DNA from: Thermodesulfovibrionales bacterium
GTDB taxonomy: Bacteria; Nitrospirota; Thermodesulfovibrionia; Thermodesulfovibrionales; UBA9159
Length of the DNA: 37,061 nucleotides
Assembly (NCBI GenBank): GCA_035686305.1
Contig: DASRZP010000114.1
Coordinates: forward strand, 1-37,061
Reading direction: 5' to 3'
This document shows, piece after piece, positions 6,590-14,889 of this stretch. The translations under genes and the position numbers were made by a program. Positions within the stretch are counted from its first letter, which is position 1; every line of letters starts with the position of its first letter. The notes beneath the pieces were generated by a model. That model worked only from the letters and a program-made list of their open reading frames with translations, ran no database searches and had not been told where the DNA came from.

Positions 6590-8389
6590 ATGGTTCGTGA
6601 CAGGTTTTGCGGCGAAGTGATGGAATCGGACACCGGCACCACCATCTCTCTCGCCGGATGGGTCTTCCGGAGAAGGGACCACGGCGGCTTGATCTTCGTT
6701 GATCTCAGGGACAGGAGCGGATTATGCCAGGTTGTTTTCAGTCCGGACGTATCTGAAGAGGCCCATAAACTCGCCCGTGATCTCAGGGGTGAGTTCGTTA
6801 TATCGGTCTCCGGTGAGATCAGAAGGAGGCCTGAAGGGACAGAGAATCCCAATCTCCAAACGGGCATGGTCGAAATGTACGTTAGCGCGTTGAAAATTCT
6901 CAATGAGGCCTCTCCCCTTCCCTTCACCATGGAGGAGGCGGCTGAGGCGTCGGAGTCTCTGAGACTGAAATACCGGTATCTCGACCTGAGACGGCCTGAG
7001 CTTCAGAACAACCTCATCCTGCGCCACAAAGCCACAAAGGCGATACGAGACTACCTCGATGAGAACGGATTTCTCGAAATCGAGACACCAATGCTCACGA
7101 AATCAACGCCCGAAGGCGCCAGGGATTATCTCGTGCCGAGCAGGATGAACCCGGGCCATTTTTACGCCCTTCCCCAGTCTCCGCAGCTTTTCAAACAGAT
7201 ACTCATGGTTGCAGGCATGGAACGGTACTTCCAGATCGTCAAGTGTTTCCGGGACGAAGACCTGAGGGCCGACAGACAGCCGGAGTTTACTCAGATAGAC
7301 CTTGAGGCATCCTTCATGGACAGAGAGGATATCATGGGTCTCACCGAAGGGATGCTCGCGAGGCTCTTTAAGGAAGTCCTGGATACTGAGGTCCCTAGGC
7401 CCTTCGAAAGACTGAGCTACAGGGAATCCATGGAGAGGTTCGGCAATGATAAGCCTGACCTGAGGTTCGGCCTCGAACTGCGGGAGATGGCAGACCTCGC
7501 AGAAAAAGGCTCATTCAAGGTCTTTCTCGATGCCATAGCATCAGGCGGAAGGGTAAAGGCCATAAACGGAAAGGGCTTGGCAGGACTTTCGAGAAAAGAT
7601 GTTGATATGCTCACCGAAGACGCAAAGGCCTTCGGCGCAAAGGGGCTTGCATGGATAAAGGTGAAAAACGGATTTGAATCTCCCATCGCAAAGTTCTTCC
7701 CTGAGGAGGTTCTGCGCGAAATGGCTCACAGACTCGATGGAGAGGAAGGGGATCTTATGCTCTTTGTCGCGGACAGGGAAAAGGTCGTCCATGATGTCCT
7801 GAGCCGGATGAGGCTGGACCTGGGGAAGAGGCTGAACCTTGTGAAGCCCGGGTTCAGATTCGTATGGATACTCGATTTCCCCCTCCTCGAATGGGACGAA
7901 GAAGAAGAGAGGTTCCAGGCCATGCACCATCCCTTCACATCTCCTGCGGATGAGGATATGGATATGCTTTTTTCAGCACAGACTTCGGGTGCGTATGCGG
8001 CTGACAACCGACAGAGGATGGCCGCGATAAGGGCAAAGGCCTATGACATTGTCCTGAACGGTTATGAAATCGGAGGCGGTAGTATCCGTATCCACAGACA
8101 GGATGTGCAGAGAAAGATGTTCGAGGTCTTGAACATATCGGAGGATGAAGGGAGGATGAAGTTCGGTTTTCTCCTCGACGCCCTCGCCTTTGGCGCTCCA
8201 CCCCACGGCGGCATAGCTCTCGGCCTCGACAGACTCACCATGATCATGGTGGGGGCGACATCGATAAGAGATGTCATCGCCTTCCCGAAGACACAGAAGG
8301 CCTTTTGCCTCATGAGCGGGGCGCCTTCAGCAGTTGAACAGAAACAGTTGAGAGAACTCCATATAAGAGCCATGGATTTACCGGTGTAG
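6590..8389 (+). CDS. aspS: aspartate--tRNA ligase, probably non-discriminating (Asp/Asn)
   Basis: Class II aminoacyl-tRNA synthetase of 599 residues, the full bacterial length. It has the N-terminal OB-fold anticodon-binding domain (GWVFRRRDHGG), class II motif 2 (FRDEDLRADRQPEFTQID), an inserted GAD-type domain in the middle, and motif 3 near the C-terminus (GIALGLDRLTM). GGAGG precedes the ATG. Histidine 31 in RRRDHGG and glycine 83 in RPEG correspond to residues associated with relaxed tRNA recognition in the Pseudomonas-type enzyme, where discriminating enzymes carry leucine and lysine. This suggests it charges both tRNA-Asp and tRNA-Asn with aspartate and would need GatCAB amidotransferase. 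That is inferred; GatCAB is not in this window. Confidence 0.96.
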   Translation: MVRDRFCGEVMESDTGTTISLAGWVFRRRDHGGLIFVDLRDRSGLCQVVFSPDVSEEAHKLARDLRGEFVISVSGEIRRRPEGTENPNLQTGMVEMYVSALKILNEASPLPFTMEEAAEASESLRLKYRYLDLRRPELQNNLILRHKATKAIRDYLDENGFLEIETPMLTKSTPEGARDYLVPSRMNPGHFYALPQSPQLFKQILMVAGMERYFQIVKCFRDEDLRADRQPEFTQIDLEASFMDREDIMGLTEGMLARLFKEVLDTEVPRPFERLSYRESMERFGNDKPDLRFGLELREMADLAEKGSFKVFLDAIASGGRVKAINGKGLAGLSRKDVDMLTEDAKAFGAKGLAWIKVKNGFESPIAKFFPEEVLREMAHRLDGEEGDLMLFVADREKVVHDVLSRMRLDLGKRLNLVKPGFRFVWILDFPLLEWDEEEERFQAMHHPFTSPADEDMDMLFSAQTSGAYAADNRQRMAAIRAKAYDIVLNGYEIGGGSIRIHRQDVQRKMFEVLNISEDEGRMKFGFLLDALAFGAPPHGGIALGLDRLTMIMVGATSIRDVIAFPKTQKAFCLMSGAPSAVEQKQLRELHIRAMDLPV

Positions 8390-8421
8390 GGAGGGCTGCC
8401 GTGTAGATTAGACACGTCGGG

Positions 8422-8451
8422 TTGACTTTATCCGGTCATACCGTATATACT
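8422..8451 (+). promoter_or_regulatory. strong promoter ahead of rpmH
   Basis: TTGACT (8422-8427) and TATACT (8446-8451) are 18 nt apart; TATATA two bases earlier would give 16 nt. The -10 ends 17 nt before the rpmH ATG, so the leader is very short. This is one of the best sigma-70-type matches in the window and suits a ribosomal protein gene. Confidence 0.65.
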
Positions 8452-8468
8452 TTTGACCGAGGAAATTT

Positions 8469-8609
8469 ATGGGAACTTATACAACATTTCGCCCTCACAA
8501 GATAAAGAAAAAGAGAACTCATGGCTTCATGGAGAGGATGAGTACCCCGGGAGGCAGGAAGACCCTTCAGCGGAGGCGCGCAAAGGGACGCAAACGGTTA
8601 ACGGTTTAG
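8469..8609 (+). CDS. rpmH: 50S ribosomal protein L34
   Basis: This 46-residue basic protein reads [20 protein letters not shown] and continues with [14 protein letters not shown] and [12 protein letters not shown], an unmistakable L34. It is a component of the large ribosomal subunit that packs against 23S rRNA. GAGGAA lies about 7 nt before the ATG. As in most bacteria it heads the block that ends in yidD-yidC, but the usual second gene, rnpA, is not recognisable. The gene is shorter than typical ORF-finding cut-offs and easily missed. Confidence 0.97.
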   Translation: MGTYTTFRPHKIKKKRTHGFMERMSTPGGRKTLQRRRAKGRKRLTV

Positions 8610-8626
8610 CCCCCTTTCTCCTCCCC

Positions 8627-8803
8627 ATGGACAAGATCCCTGAAAACCCTTTCGAAGTCGATCGCCGCGGCTTTACGAGTGCTCATTGGCTTATTATTGC
8701 AGCGGCTATGAAGGGATCATGGGGAATCTTCCATGAAGTATCAGAAGCCCTTTCCCGTCGCTTTTTCCCATTCTCGGCTCGCCACGTCATAGGGAAACGA
8801 TGA
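8627..8803 (+). pseudogene. rnpA position: no intact RnpA, possible 58-aa ORF or remnant
   Basis: Between rpmH and yidD, where rnpA (about 110-120 codons) normally lies, only 190 nt are available. One frame is open from ATG 8627 to a TGA that overlaps the yidD ATG in an ATGA arrangement. It encodes 58 residues starting MDKIPENPFEVDRRGF and ending [10 protein letters not shown]. No ribosome-binding site precedes it. The RnpA signature around RNR..KR is absent in all three frames. A weak RnpA-like start (SLKTLSKS) occurs in another frame at about 8640-8665, and VDRRGF followed by a hydrophobic run lies in this one, which could mean a shifted and truncated relic. It could equally be non-coding sequence. 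No function is assigned. Confidence 0.3.
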
Positions 8804-9009
8804 CCAGGATACTCATATCCCTGATAAAGGTCTATCAGCACGTGATATCGCCCCTCTTCGCTCCGAGTTGCAGGTTTGCGCCGTCATGTTCCCTATATTC
8901 CATCGAAGCGCTGAAGAGATATGGCGCATGGAAAGGCACTTATCTCTCGATACGGAGGATCGTGAAGTGCAATCCCTTTCACCCTGGCGGATATGACCCG
9001 GTAAAATAA
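8800..9009 (+). CDS. yidD: membrane protein insertion efficiency factor YidD
   Basis: YidD is a small, amphipathic inner-membrane-associated protein that helps YidC-dependent insertion of membrane proteins. The 69 residues contain the family core: [23 protein letters not shown] with three conserved cysteines, followed by [16 protein letters not shown]. The ATG overlaps the preceding frame's stop (ATGA), and AGGGA lies about 5 nt upstream. yidC begins 3 nt after its stop, so the two are co-translated as in most bacteria. Confidence 0.95.
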   Translation: MTRILISLIKVYQHVISPLFAPSCRFAPSCSLYSIEALKRYGAWKGTYLSIRRIVKCNPFHPGGYDPVK

Positions 9010-9011
9010 AC

Positions 9012-10604
9012 ATGGACTCAATGGACAAAAGAACATTCCTTGCTATACTCCTGACACTCATCGTCTTGATGGGATACCAATTCCTATTCACAAAGCCCGA
9101 ACCCCGGCAGCCTCTGAAGACCGAAACTAGGACTGCACCCGAGACGGCAAAAGAAGGGCCCGCGCCTCTGGCACGTGCCTCAATCGCTCCGGTCGCTAGT
9201 GAGCCGGTCGAGGCAAGGGACATAAAGGTTGAGACAGACTTCTACATCGCTACGCTGACGACGAGAGGCGGAACCATGAAAGACTTTGAACTGAAGAAAT
9301 ATAAAGACCCTGATGGTAAAGGGGTCTCCCTGCTCAAGAAGCAAGGTCTCTACCCCCCTTTCGGTCTGGGGACGAATATCGATGACTTCAGCATCTCAAA
9401 CAAAAATTTCGTCGTATCCGGCTCCAATCTGAATCTGACGAGTGGTCAAAAGGGCTCGATTACGTTCGAGTATTCCTCCCCTCCTGTCTCGGTGAGAAGG
9501 GTTTATACTTTCTACGGAGACCATTACCGATTTGACCTCAAGGACGAGGTCTCGGGCATTCCCGAATACTGGCTCAGCCTCGGCTCTGATTTCGGGATCC
9601 ACGATCACGGAGCGTCGTCGGCTCCGCATATCGGGCCGGTCATCCTGAAAGACAATGACAGAATAGAACTGGACCCAAGAAAACTGGGCGAGCCAAAGAC
9701 ATACAAAGACGGACTCCATTGGATTGCGCAGGAAGACAAGTATTTCTTCGCTTCGATCGTGCCTTCAGGCCAGATCACCGAGGCAAAGGCATGGAAGTTG
9801 AGAGATTCCGCTACGGTTGCCTTCAAGGTTCCATCAGGCGCGAACAGTGTCATGATATACGCTGGGCCAAAGGAGTACGAAAGACTGAAGGAACTGCACG
9901 TCGGTCTCGAACATATTGTGGATTTTGGCTTCTTTTCGCTCCTGGCAAGACCTCTTTTCTGGATACTGAAGTTCTTCTACAAGTTCATCGGAAACTACGG
10001 ATGGGCCATAGTCCTTCTGACCATAATGGTGAGGATACCCTTTATCCCCCTCATCAATAAGGGCCAGAAGTCGATGAAGCGGCTCCAGGAACTCCAGCCG
10101 AGACTCAATGAAATGCGAGAAAAATACAAGAAGGATCCCCAAAGGATGCAGAAGGAGACGATGGAGCTCTACAAAAAATACAAGGTGAACCCTGTAGGAG
10201 GCTGCCTTCCGATGCTCCTCCAGATCCCGGTCTTTTTCGCGCTGTACAAGGTGCTCATGATATCGATCGAGTTGCGGGGCGCTCCCTTTATCTTCTGGAT
10301 AACCGACCTGTCAGGCCCTGACACGCTCTTTGGACATATCCCTTCATGGTTCCCCATGATCGGAGGCTTCGCGGTCGGTCCCCTTCCCCTCGCCATGGGC
10401 CTTACCATGGTTATCCAGCAGAAGATGACGCCCTCTTCCGCCGATCCGACGCAGGCCAAGATGATGATGCTCATGCCGATTGTCTTTACGTTCCTCTTCC
10501 TTAATTTTGCGTCAGGCCTCGTACTCTATTGGCTGGTGAATAATGTCTTTGGCATTGTTCAGCAATTTTACGTCAACAGGAAACCTTCCGGACAACAAAC
10601 CTGA
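9012..10604 (+). CDS. yidC: membrane protein insertase YidC
   Basis: YidC inserts and folds inner-membrane proteins, alone or with SecYEG. The 530-residue product has the Gram-negative layout: an N-terminal transmembrane helix (residues about 7-26), a large periplasmic beta-sandwich domain (about 60-330), then the conserved five-helix 60KD_IMP domain. The key intramembrane arginine lies in MVRIPFIPL. The coiled cytoplasmic C1 loop (QELQPRLNEMREKYKKDPQR) and the GGCLPMLLQIPVFFALYKVL helix are clear. The start could be ATG 9012 or the second ATG at 9021 (MDKRTF, nearer the family norm). The gene is tightly linked to yidD. The jag and mnmE genes that often follow are not here; the pil cluster comes next. 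Confidence 0.96.
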   Translation: MDSMDKRTFLAILLTLIVLMGYQFLFTKPEPRQPLKTETRTAPETAKEGPAPLARASIAPVASEPVEARDIKVETDFYIATLTTRGGTMKDFELKKYKDPDGKGVSLLKKQGLYPPFGLGTNIDDFSISNKNFVVSGSNLNLTSGQKGSITFEYSSPPVSVRRVYTFYGDHYRFDLKDEVSGIPEYWLSLGSDFGIHDHGASSAPHIGPVILKDNDRIELDPRKLGEPKTYKDGLHWIAQEDKYFFASIVPSGQITEAKAWKLRDSATVAFKVPSGANSVMIYAGPKEYERLKELHVGLEHIVDFGFFSLLARPLFWILKFFYKFIGNYGWAIVLLTIMVRIPFIPLINKGQKSMKRLQELQPRLNEMREKYKKDPQRMQKETMELYKKYKVNPVGGCLPMLLQIPVFFALYKVLMISIELRGAPFIFWITDLSGPDTLFGHIPSWFPMIGGFAVGPLPLAMGLTMVIQQKMTPSSADPTQAKMMMLMPIVFTFLFLNFASGLVLYWLVNNVFGIVQQFYVNRKPSGQQT

Positions 10605-10711
10605 GCGTCTTCAAGGAACCTCCTGAGCCTTTGAGCCGCCGCGGATGAGAAGGTCTCAGCGCCCCTTGTGAAAAAGGACAAAAACCCCAGGACATTGAAG
10701 GGCTTAGCTTG

Positions 10712-10740
10712 TTGACAACGGGTACGTTTTAGTATTATGG
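10712..10740 (+). promoter_or_regulatory. promoter of the pil operon, giving a nearly leaderless pilB mRNA
   Basis: A consensus TTGACA at 10712-10717 is followed at 17 nt by TTATGG (10735-10740) or at 15 nt by TATTAT (10733-10738). Transcription would begin near 10745-10748, right at the pilB ATG (10749). No ribosome-binding site precedes either pilB ATG, which agrees with a leaderless transcript. Confidence 0.5.
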
Positions 10741-10748
10741 TAGTTAAT

Positions 10749-12575
10749 ATGGCGGCAAAGCTCGGTCAGATGCTCATTGCTTCAAGTATCATCTCTGAGG
10801 AACAGCTGAAACAGGCGCTGAACCTTCAGAAAAAAGAGGGCGGTCGACTCGGAACAAATCTTGTCAAACTCGGCTTCATCTCTGAAGAGAAACTCGTTTC
10901 ATTCCTGAGTAAGCAATACGGTGTCCCTGCGATAAACCTTGCAGAATATTCCGTAGATTCTTCCGTCATCAAGCTCGTACCGATCGAAATGGCGAGGAAA
11001 TACCTCATCATGCCTGTGACGAGAGTCGGTGCGACGCTCACCATCGCCATGGCTGACCCTTCCAACCTCTTTGCAATAGATGACGTCAAGTTCATGACGG
11101 GTTACAATGTTGAGGTTGTGGTATCGAGCGAAAGCAATATTATCCATTCGATCACAAACAATTACGGCCTTGTGGGCAAGAACGAGGTCGTGAAGGTCGC
11201 AAGAGAGACTCAGGCCTCGGCGTCTCAGATTCTTCAGGCAAAGGATTATACGGTTTCCGATGAGGAGGGTTCAGGTGACGGCAGCTTCGGCAGCATGGAT
11301 GAAGGACCGACAATCGATGTCGAAGAATTCGACAAGGTCGTCGGCACGGCACTCGACGGCATAGAGACCGTTGAGGATAAGGACGACGCTGAGGTCGTCA
11401 AGGAGGTAGAGGCCCCCATCGTCAAGCTCGTGAACGGGATATTCGTGAACGGGATCAAGGCCGGTGCAAGTGACATCCACATAGAGCCTTATGAAGCTGC
11501 ACTCCGTGTACGCTACAGGGTGGACGGAGTCATGTATACCGTGATGAGCCTCCCGACAAAGATCAAGGCAGCTCTTACCTCCAGAATAAAGATCATGTCA
11601 AGGCTCGATATCGCTGAGAGAAGATTGCCCCAAGACGGAAGAATAAAGCTGAAGCTCGGAAAGAAGAGAGAGATCGATTTTCGTGTCTCGACCCTGCCGA
11701 CACTCTTCGGCGAAAAGACTGTTTTGAGACTCCTCGATAAATCAAACCTCCAGGTTGACCTGACAAGGCTCGGATTTGAGAAACTTCAACTCGAACATTT
11801 TATGGAGGCCATCGAAAAACCTTACGGCATGGTCCTCGTTACCGGTCCGACGGGAAGCGGTAAGACCACAACCCTTTATTCCGCCCTGAATCATCTGAAT
11901 AAACCTGACACCAATATCATGACCGCCGAGGATCCTGTTGAGTACAATTTTATGGGCATAAACCAGGTTCAGGTAAAGGAAGAGATCGGCCTCACCTTTG
12001 CGTCTGCGCTCCGTTCGTTCCTGAGACAGGACCCCGACATAATCATGGTGGGCGAGATCAGGGATTTTGAAACGGCGGAGATCGCCGTCAAGGCTGCACT
12101 GACCGGCCACCTTGTGTTGAGCACGCTCCATACCAACGACGCACCGAGCACCATAAGCAGATTGTTGAATATGGGCATCGAGCCCTTCCTCGTATCATCT
12201 TCCGTCATACTCATCCTGGCCCAGCGGCTTGCGAGGAAGATCTGCCAGCAATGCAAGGTCGAGGAGAAGGTCCCGGTCCCTGCACTCATAAAGATCGGTT
12301 TCCCCGAGGAGAAGGCGAAGACCATCAAGTGTTATACCGGAAAGGGCTGTCCGGCATGCAACAATTCTGGCTACAAGGGAAGAATAGCGCTCTATGAGGT
12401 GATGCCTATCAAGGATGAAATACGGGAACTGATCCTTGAGGGTGCGTCAGCCGGAGAGATAAAGAGGACGGCCATACGTCTCGGGGCAAAGACCCTCAGG
12501 ATGAGTGGTATGACAAAGGTCGAAGAGGGGATCACATCGATCGAGGAAGTACTGAGGGTAACTTTTGGAGATTAA
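10749..12575 (+). CDS. pilB: type IV pilus assembly ATPase PilB
   Basis: PilB is the hexameric cytoplasmic motor that drives pilus extension. The 608-residue protein has an N-terminal MshEN-type domain (about residues 1-150), an acidic linker, and the GspE/PilB ATPase core. That core shows Walker A GPTGSGKTT, an aspartate-rich box, Walker B DPDIIMVGEIRD and a histidine box LSTLHTND. A zinc-binding CxxC pair (CQQC and CPAC) is present, as in extension ATPases and unlike PilT. I preferred ATG 10749 (MAAKLGQML) because it matches the usual family start; ATG 10737 would add four residues. pilT follows after 12 nt. A GspE of a secretion system is the alternative, but the pilT and pilC neighbours argue for pili. 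Confidence 0.95.
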   Translation: MAAKLGQMLIASSIISEEQLKQALNLQKKEGGRLGTNLVKLGFISEEKLVSFLSKQYGVPAINLAEYSVDSSVIKLVPIEMARKYLIMPVTRVGATLTIAMADPSNLFAIDDVKFMTGYNVEVVVSSESNIIHSITNNYGLVGKNEVVKVARETQASASQILQAKDYTVSDEEGSGDGSFGSMDEGPTIDVEEFDKVVGTALDGIETVEDKDDAEVVKEVEAPIVKLVNGIFVNGIKAGASDIHIEPYEAALRVRYRVDGVMYTVMSLPTKIKAALTSRIKIMSRLDIAERRLPQDGRIKLKLGKKREIDFRVSTLPTLFGEKTVLRLLDKSNLQVDLTRLGFEKLQLEHFMEAIEKPYGMVLVTGPTGSGKTTTLYSALNHLNKPDTNIMTAEDPVEYNFMGINQVQVKEEIGLTFASALRSFLRQDPDIIMVGEIRDFETAEIAVKAALTGHLVLSTLHTNDAPSTISRLLNMGIEPFLVSSSVILILAQRLARKICQQCKVEEKVPVPALIKIGFPEEKAKTIKCYTGKGCPACNNSGYKGRIALYEVMPIKDEIRELILEGASAGEIKRTAIRLGAKTLRMSGMTKVEEGITSIEEVLRVTFGD

Positions 12576-12587
12576 GAGGAAAATCGC

Positions 12588-13679
12588 ATGACAACATTGT
12601 ACGATTTACTGAAACAGATGACCGACAAGGGGGCCTCGGACCTTCATATAACCGTCGGCTCTCCTCCCAAGCTGAGGATCGACGGCAAATTGATCTCCGT
12701 CGACCATCCTCCCCTGACCCCTGCAGACACAAAATCCCTCTGTTACAGCATCCTGACCGACGCACAGAAGCACCGCTTTGAAGAGCACAATGAGCTTGAC
12801 CTCTCCTTCGGTTTGAAAGGGATCAGCAGGTTCCGATCGAATATCTTTATGCAGAGAGGGGCTGTGGCCGGTGCTTTCAGGACCATACCTTTTGCCATCA
12901 AGACCTTCCAGGAACTGGGACTTCCGGAGATCGTCAACGACCTTGTAAAGAGGCCGAGAGGCCTCATCGTCGTAACGGGCCCCACGGGCAGCGGGAAATC
13001 GACAACCCTTGCTACCATGGTAGATAGGATTAATGAAGAACGGTATGACCATATCATAACCGTCGAGGACCCCATCGAGTACCTCCACAACCATAAGAAA
13101 TGCCTCATAAACCAGAGAGAAGTGAACGCCGATACATCCTCATTCAAGACGGCACTCAAGTACGTCCTCCGGCAGGACCCTGATGTGGTGCTTATCGGCG
13201 AGATGCGGGACCTCGAAACCATAGAAGCCGCCCTTACTGTTTCCGAAACAGGACACCTTACGCTAGCGACGCTGCACACCAACTCTGCCGTCCAGACGAT
13301 CAACCGCGTCATCGATGTCTTCCCTTCCCATCAACAGGAGCAGATAAGGGTGCAGCTCTCCTTCGTGCTCGAGGGCATACTTTCACAGCAGCTCATCCCG
13401 AAGAAGTCAGGAAATGGACGGGCCCTTGCCATAGAGATCCTTGTCCCAAGCCCTGCCATAAGGAACCTCATCAGGGAAGACAAGGTCCATCAGATATATT
13501 CAAGTATGCAGACAGGACAGTCCCGGTCCGGGATGCAGACCATGAACCAGTCCCTTGTGGAGCTCTATGCGAAGGGACATATCTCGTACGAGGACGCTGT
13601 GGGGCGTTCGGCAATCCCCGATGAATTAATCAACATGATCCAACGGTTAACAACATCTCAAGGGAAAGGGAGGGCATAG
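12588..13679 (+). CDS. pilT: twitching motility retraction ATPase PilT
   Basis: PilT powers pilus retraction. The 363-residue protein has the short N-terminal PAS-like domain (SDLHITVGSPPKLRIDG) and the ATPase core with Walker A GPTGSGKST, Walker B DPDVVLIGEMRD, and the LATLHTNSA box. The C-terminal AIRNLIRE signature is the diagnostic PilT retraction motif. The zinc-binding cysteines of PilB are absent, as expected. AGAGGA precedes the ATG at 12588. It lies between pilB and pilC in the same operon. Confidence 0.96.
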   Translation: MTTLYDLLKQMTDKGASDLHITVGSPPKLRIDGKLISVDHPPLTPADTKSLCYSILTDAQKHRFEEHNELDLSFGLKGISRFRSNIFMQRGAVAGAFRTIPFAIKTFQELGLPEIVNDLVKRPRGLIVVTGPTGSGKSTTLATMVDRINEERYDHIITVEDPIEYLHNHKKCLINQREVNADTSSFKTALKYVLRQDPDVVLIGEMRDLETIEAALTVSETGHLTLATLHTNSAVQTINRVIDVFPSHQQEQIRVQLSFVLEGILSQQLIPKKSGNGRALAIEILVPSPAIRNLIREDKVHQIYSSMQTGQSRSGMQTMNQSLVELYAKGHISYEDAVGRSAIPDELINMIQRLTTSQGKGRA

Positions 13680-13680
13680 C

Positions 13681-14886
13681 ATGCCGTCGACATATCAGTG
13701 GTCAGGAAAGACATTGAGGGGCACCATCGAATCCGGTGAACTGCTTGCGAGCTCAAAGGATGAGGTGATAACCCTCCTGAGAAGGAAGAGCATAACACCG
13801 ACGTTGATCACTGAAAAGGTGACGAAGCCCAAATTGGGCTTCAAGGGAAAGGTAAGCGACAAGGATATCGTCGTGTTCACAAGACAGTTCGCAACGATGA
13901 TAGACGCCGGGTTACCCCTGGTTCAAGGCCTTGAGATTCTTTCGGAACAGGTGGAGAATAAAAGCCTCTCAAGGGTGCTGACTCAGATCAAGGCGGATGT
14001 TGAGGCCGGTTCGACCTATGCCGATGCCCTCAAGAAACATCCGAGGGTATTTTCAGAGCTCTATGCGAATATGGTCGCTGCCGGTGAGGCTGGGGGTATC
14101 CTCGATACGATCCTGAACAGGCTTGCCGCGTACATCGAAAAGGCCATGAAGCTCAAGAAGAGGGTTAAAGGCGCCATGATTTATCCGGCCGTTGTTTCGT
14201 CAATCGCTATACTGGTCATCGCCGTTATCATGATCTTTGTAGTCCCGACATTTTCAAAGATGTTCGCATCGATGGGTGGAACGCTCCCGCTCCCGACGCT
14301 TATCATTATTAAGGCGAGTAACTTCATAGCGGGGGTCGGGGGGCTCATTGTTCTCATGATAATCGTCGCCACCATTGTATCTATTGCTCAGATACGCCGT
14401 ACGGAAAAGGGGAAGAAGGCCGTTGATGCGATCCTCCTGAAACTGCCCGTCTTCGGTCTCATCCTCAAGAAGGTCGCCGTCGCAAAATTCACGAGAACCA
14501 TGGGAACCCTTGTGAGCAGCGGCGTACCGATCCTCGATGGTCTTGAGATCACGGCAAAGACGGCGGGGAACAAGGTAGTGGAGTACGCCGTCATGGACGT
14601 GAGGAAGTCGGTTGCAGAAGGGAAAACCCTCGCTGAACCTTTGGCAAAGGCAAAGGTATTCCCCCCCATGGTGACCCACATGATTGCCGTCGGTGAATCG
14701 ACGGGCGCCCTTGACGCCATGCTCTCAAAGATCGCCGATTTTTATGACGATGAGGTGGACAACGCTGTCGCGAACCTCACGGCCATGATGGAGCCTATGC
14801 TCATGGTGTTCCTCGGTGGTTCTGTCGGCTTTATCGTCGTCGCCATGTATCTCCCGATCTTCAAGTTGATCACGCTTATCAAATAA
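13681..14886 (+). CDS. pilC: type IV pilus inner-membrane platform protein PilC
   Basis: PilC is the polytopic membrane protein that couples the PilB/PilT motors to pilin assembly. The 401 residues contain two T2SF/GspF domains: the first with FTRQFATMIDAGLPLVQGLEIL and the second with FTRTMGTLVSSGVPILDGLEI. Three main transmembrane helices are visible, at about 170-190, 220-240 and 375-395. GGGAGG lies just upstream of the ATG. The stop of pilT is 1 nt before the start, indicating translational coupling. Confidence 0.96.
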   Translation: MPSTYQWSGKTLRGTIESGELLASSKDEVITLLRRKSITPTLITEKVTKPKLGFKGKVSDKDIVVFTRQFATMIDAGLPLVQGLEILSEQVENKSLSRVLTQIKADVEAGSTYADALKKHPRVFSELYANMVAAGEAGGILDTILNRLAAYIEKAMKLKKRVKGAMIYPAVVSSIAILVIAVIMIFVVPTFSKMFASMGGTLPLPTLIIIKASNFIAGVGGLIVLMIIVATIVSIAQIRRTEKGKKAVDAILLKLPVFGLILKKVAVAKFTRTMGTLVSSGVPILDGLEITAKTAGNKVVEYAVMDVRKSVAEGKTLAEPLAKAKVFPPMVTHMIAVGESTGALDAMLSKIADFYDDEVDNAVANLTAMMEPMLMVFLGGSVGFIVVAMYLPIFKLITLIK

Positions 14887-14889
14887 CGG

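Noticed and set aside
8453-8803. A 116-codon frame running from before rpmH to yidD
   Set aside because: Its first half overlaps rpmH in a different frame. Only the segment after rpmH is considered, as a possible remnant.
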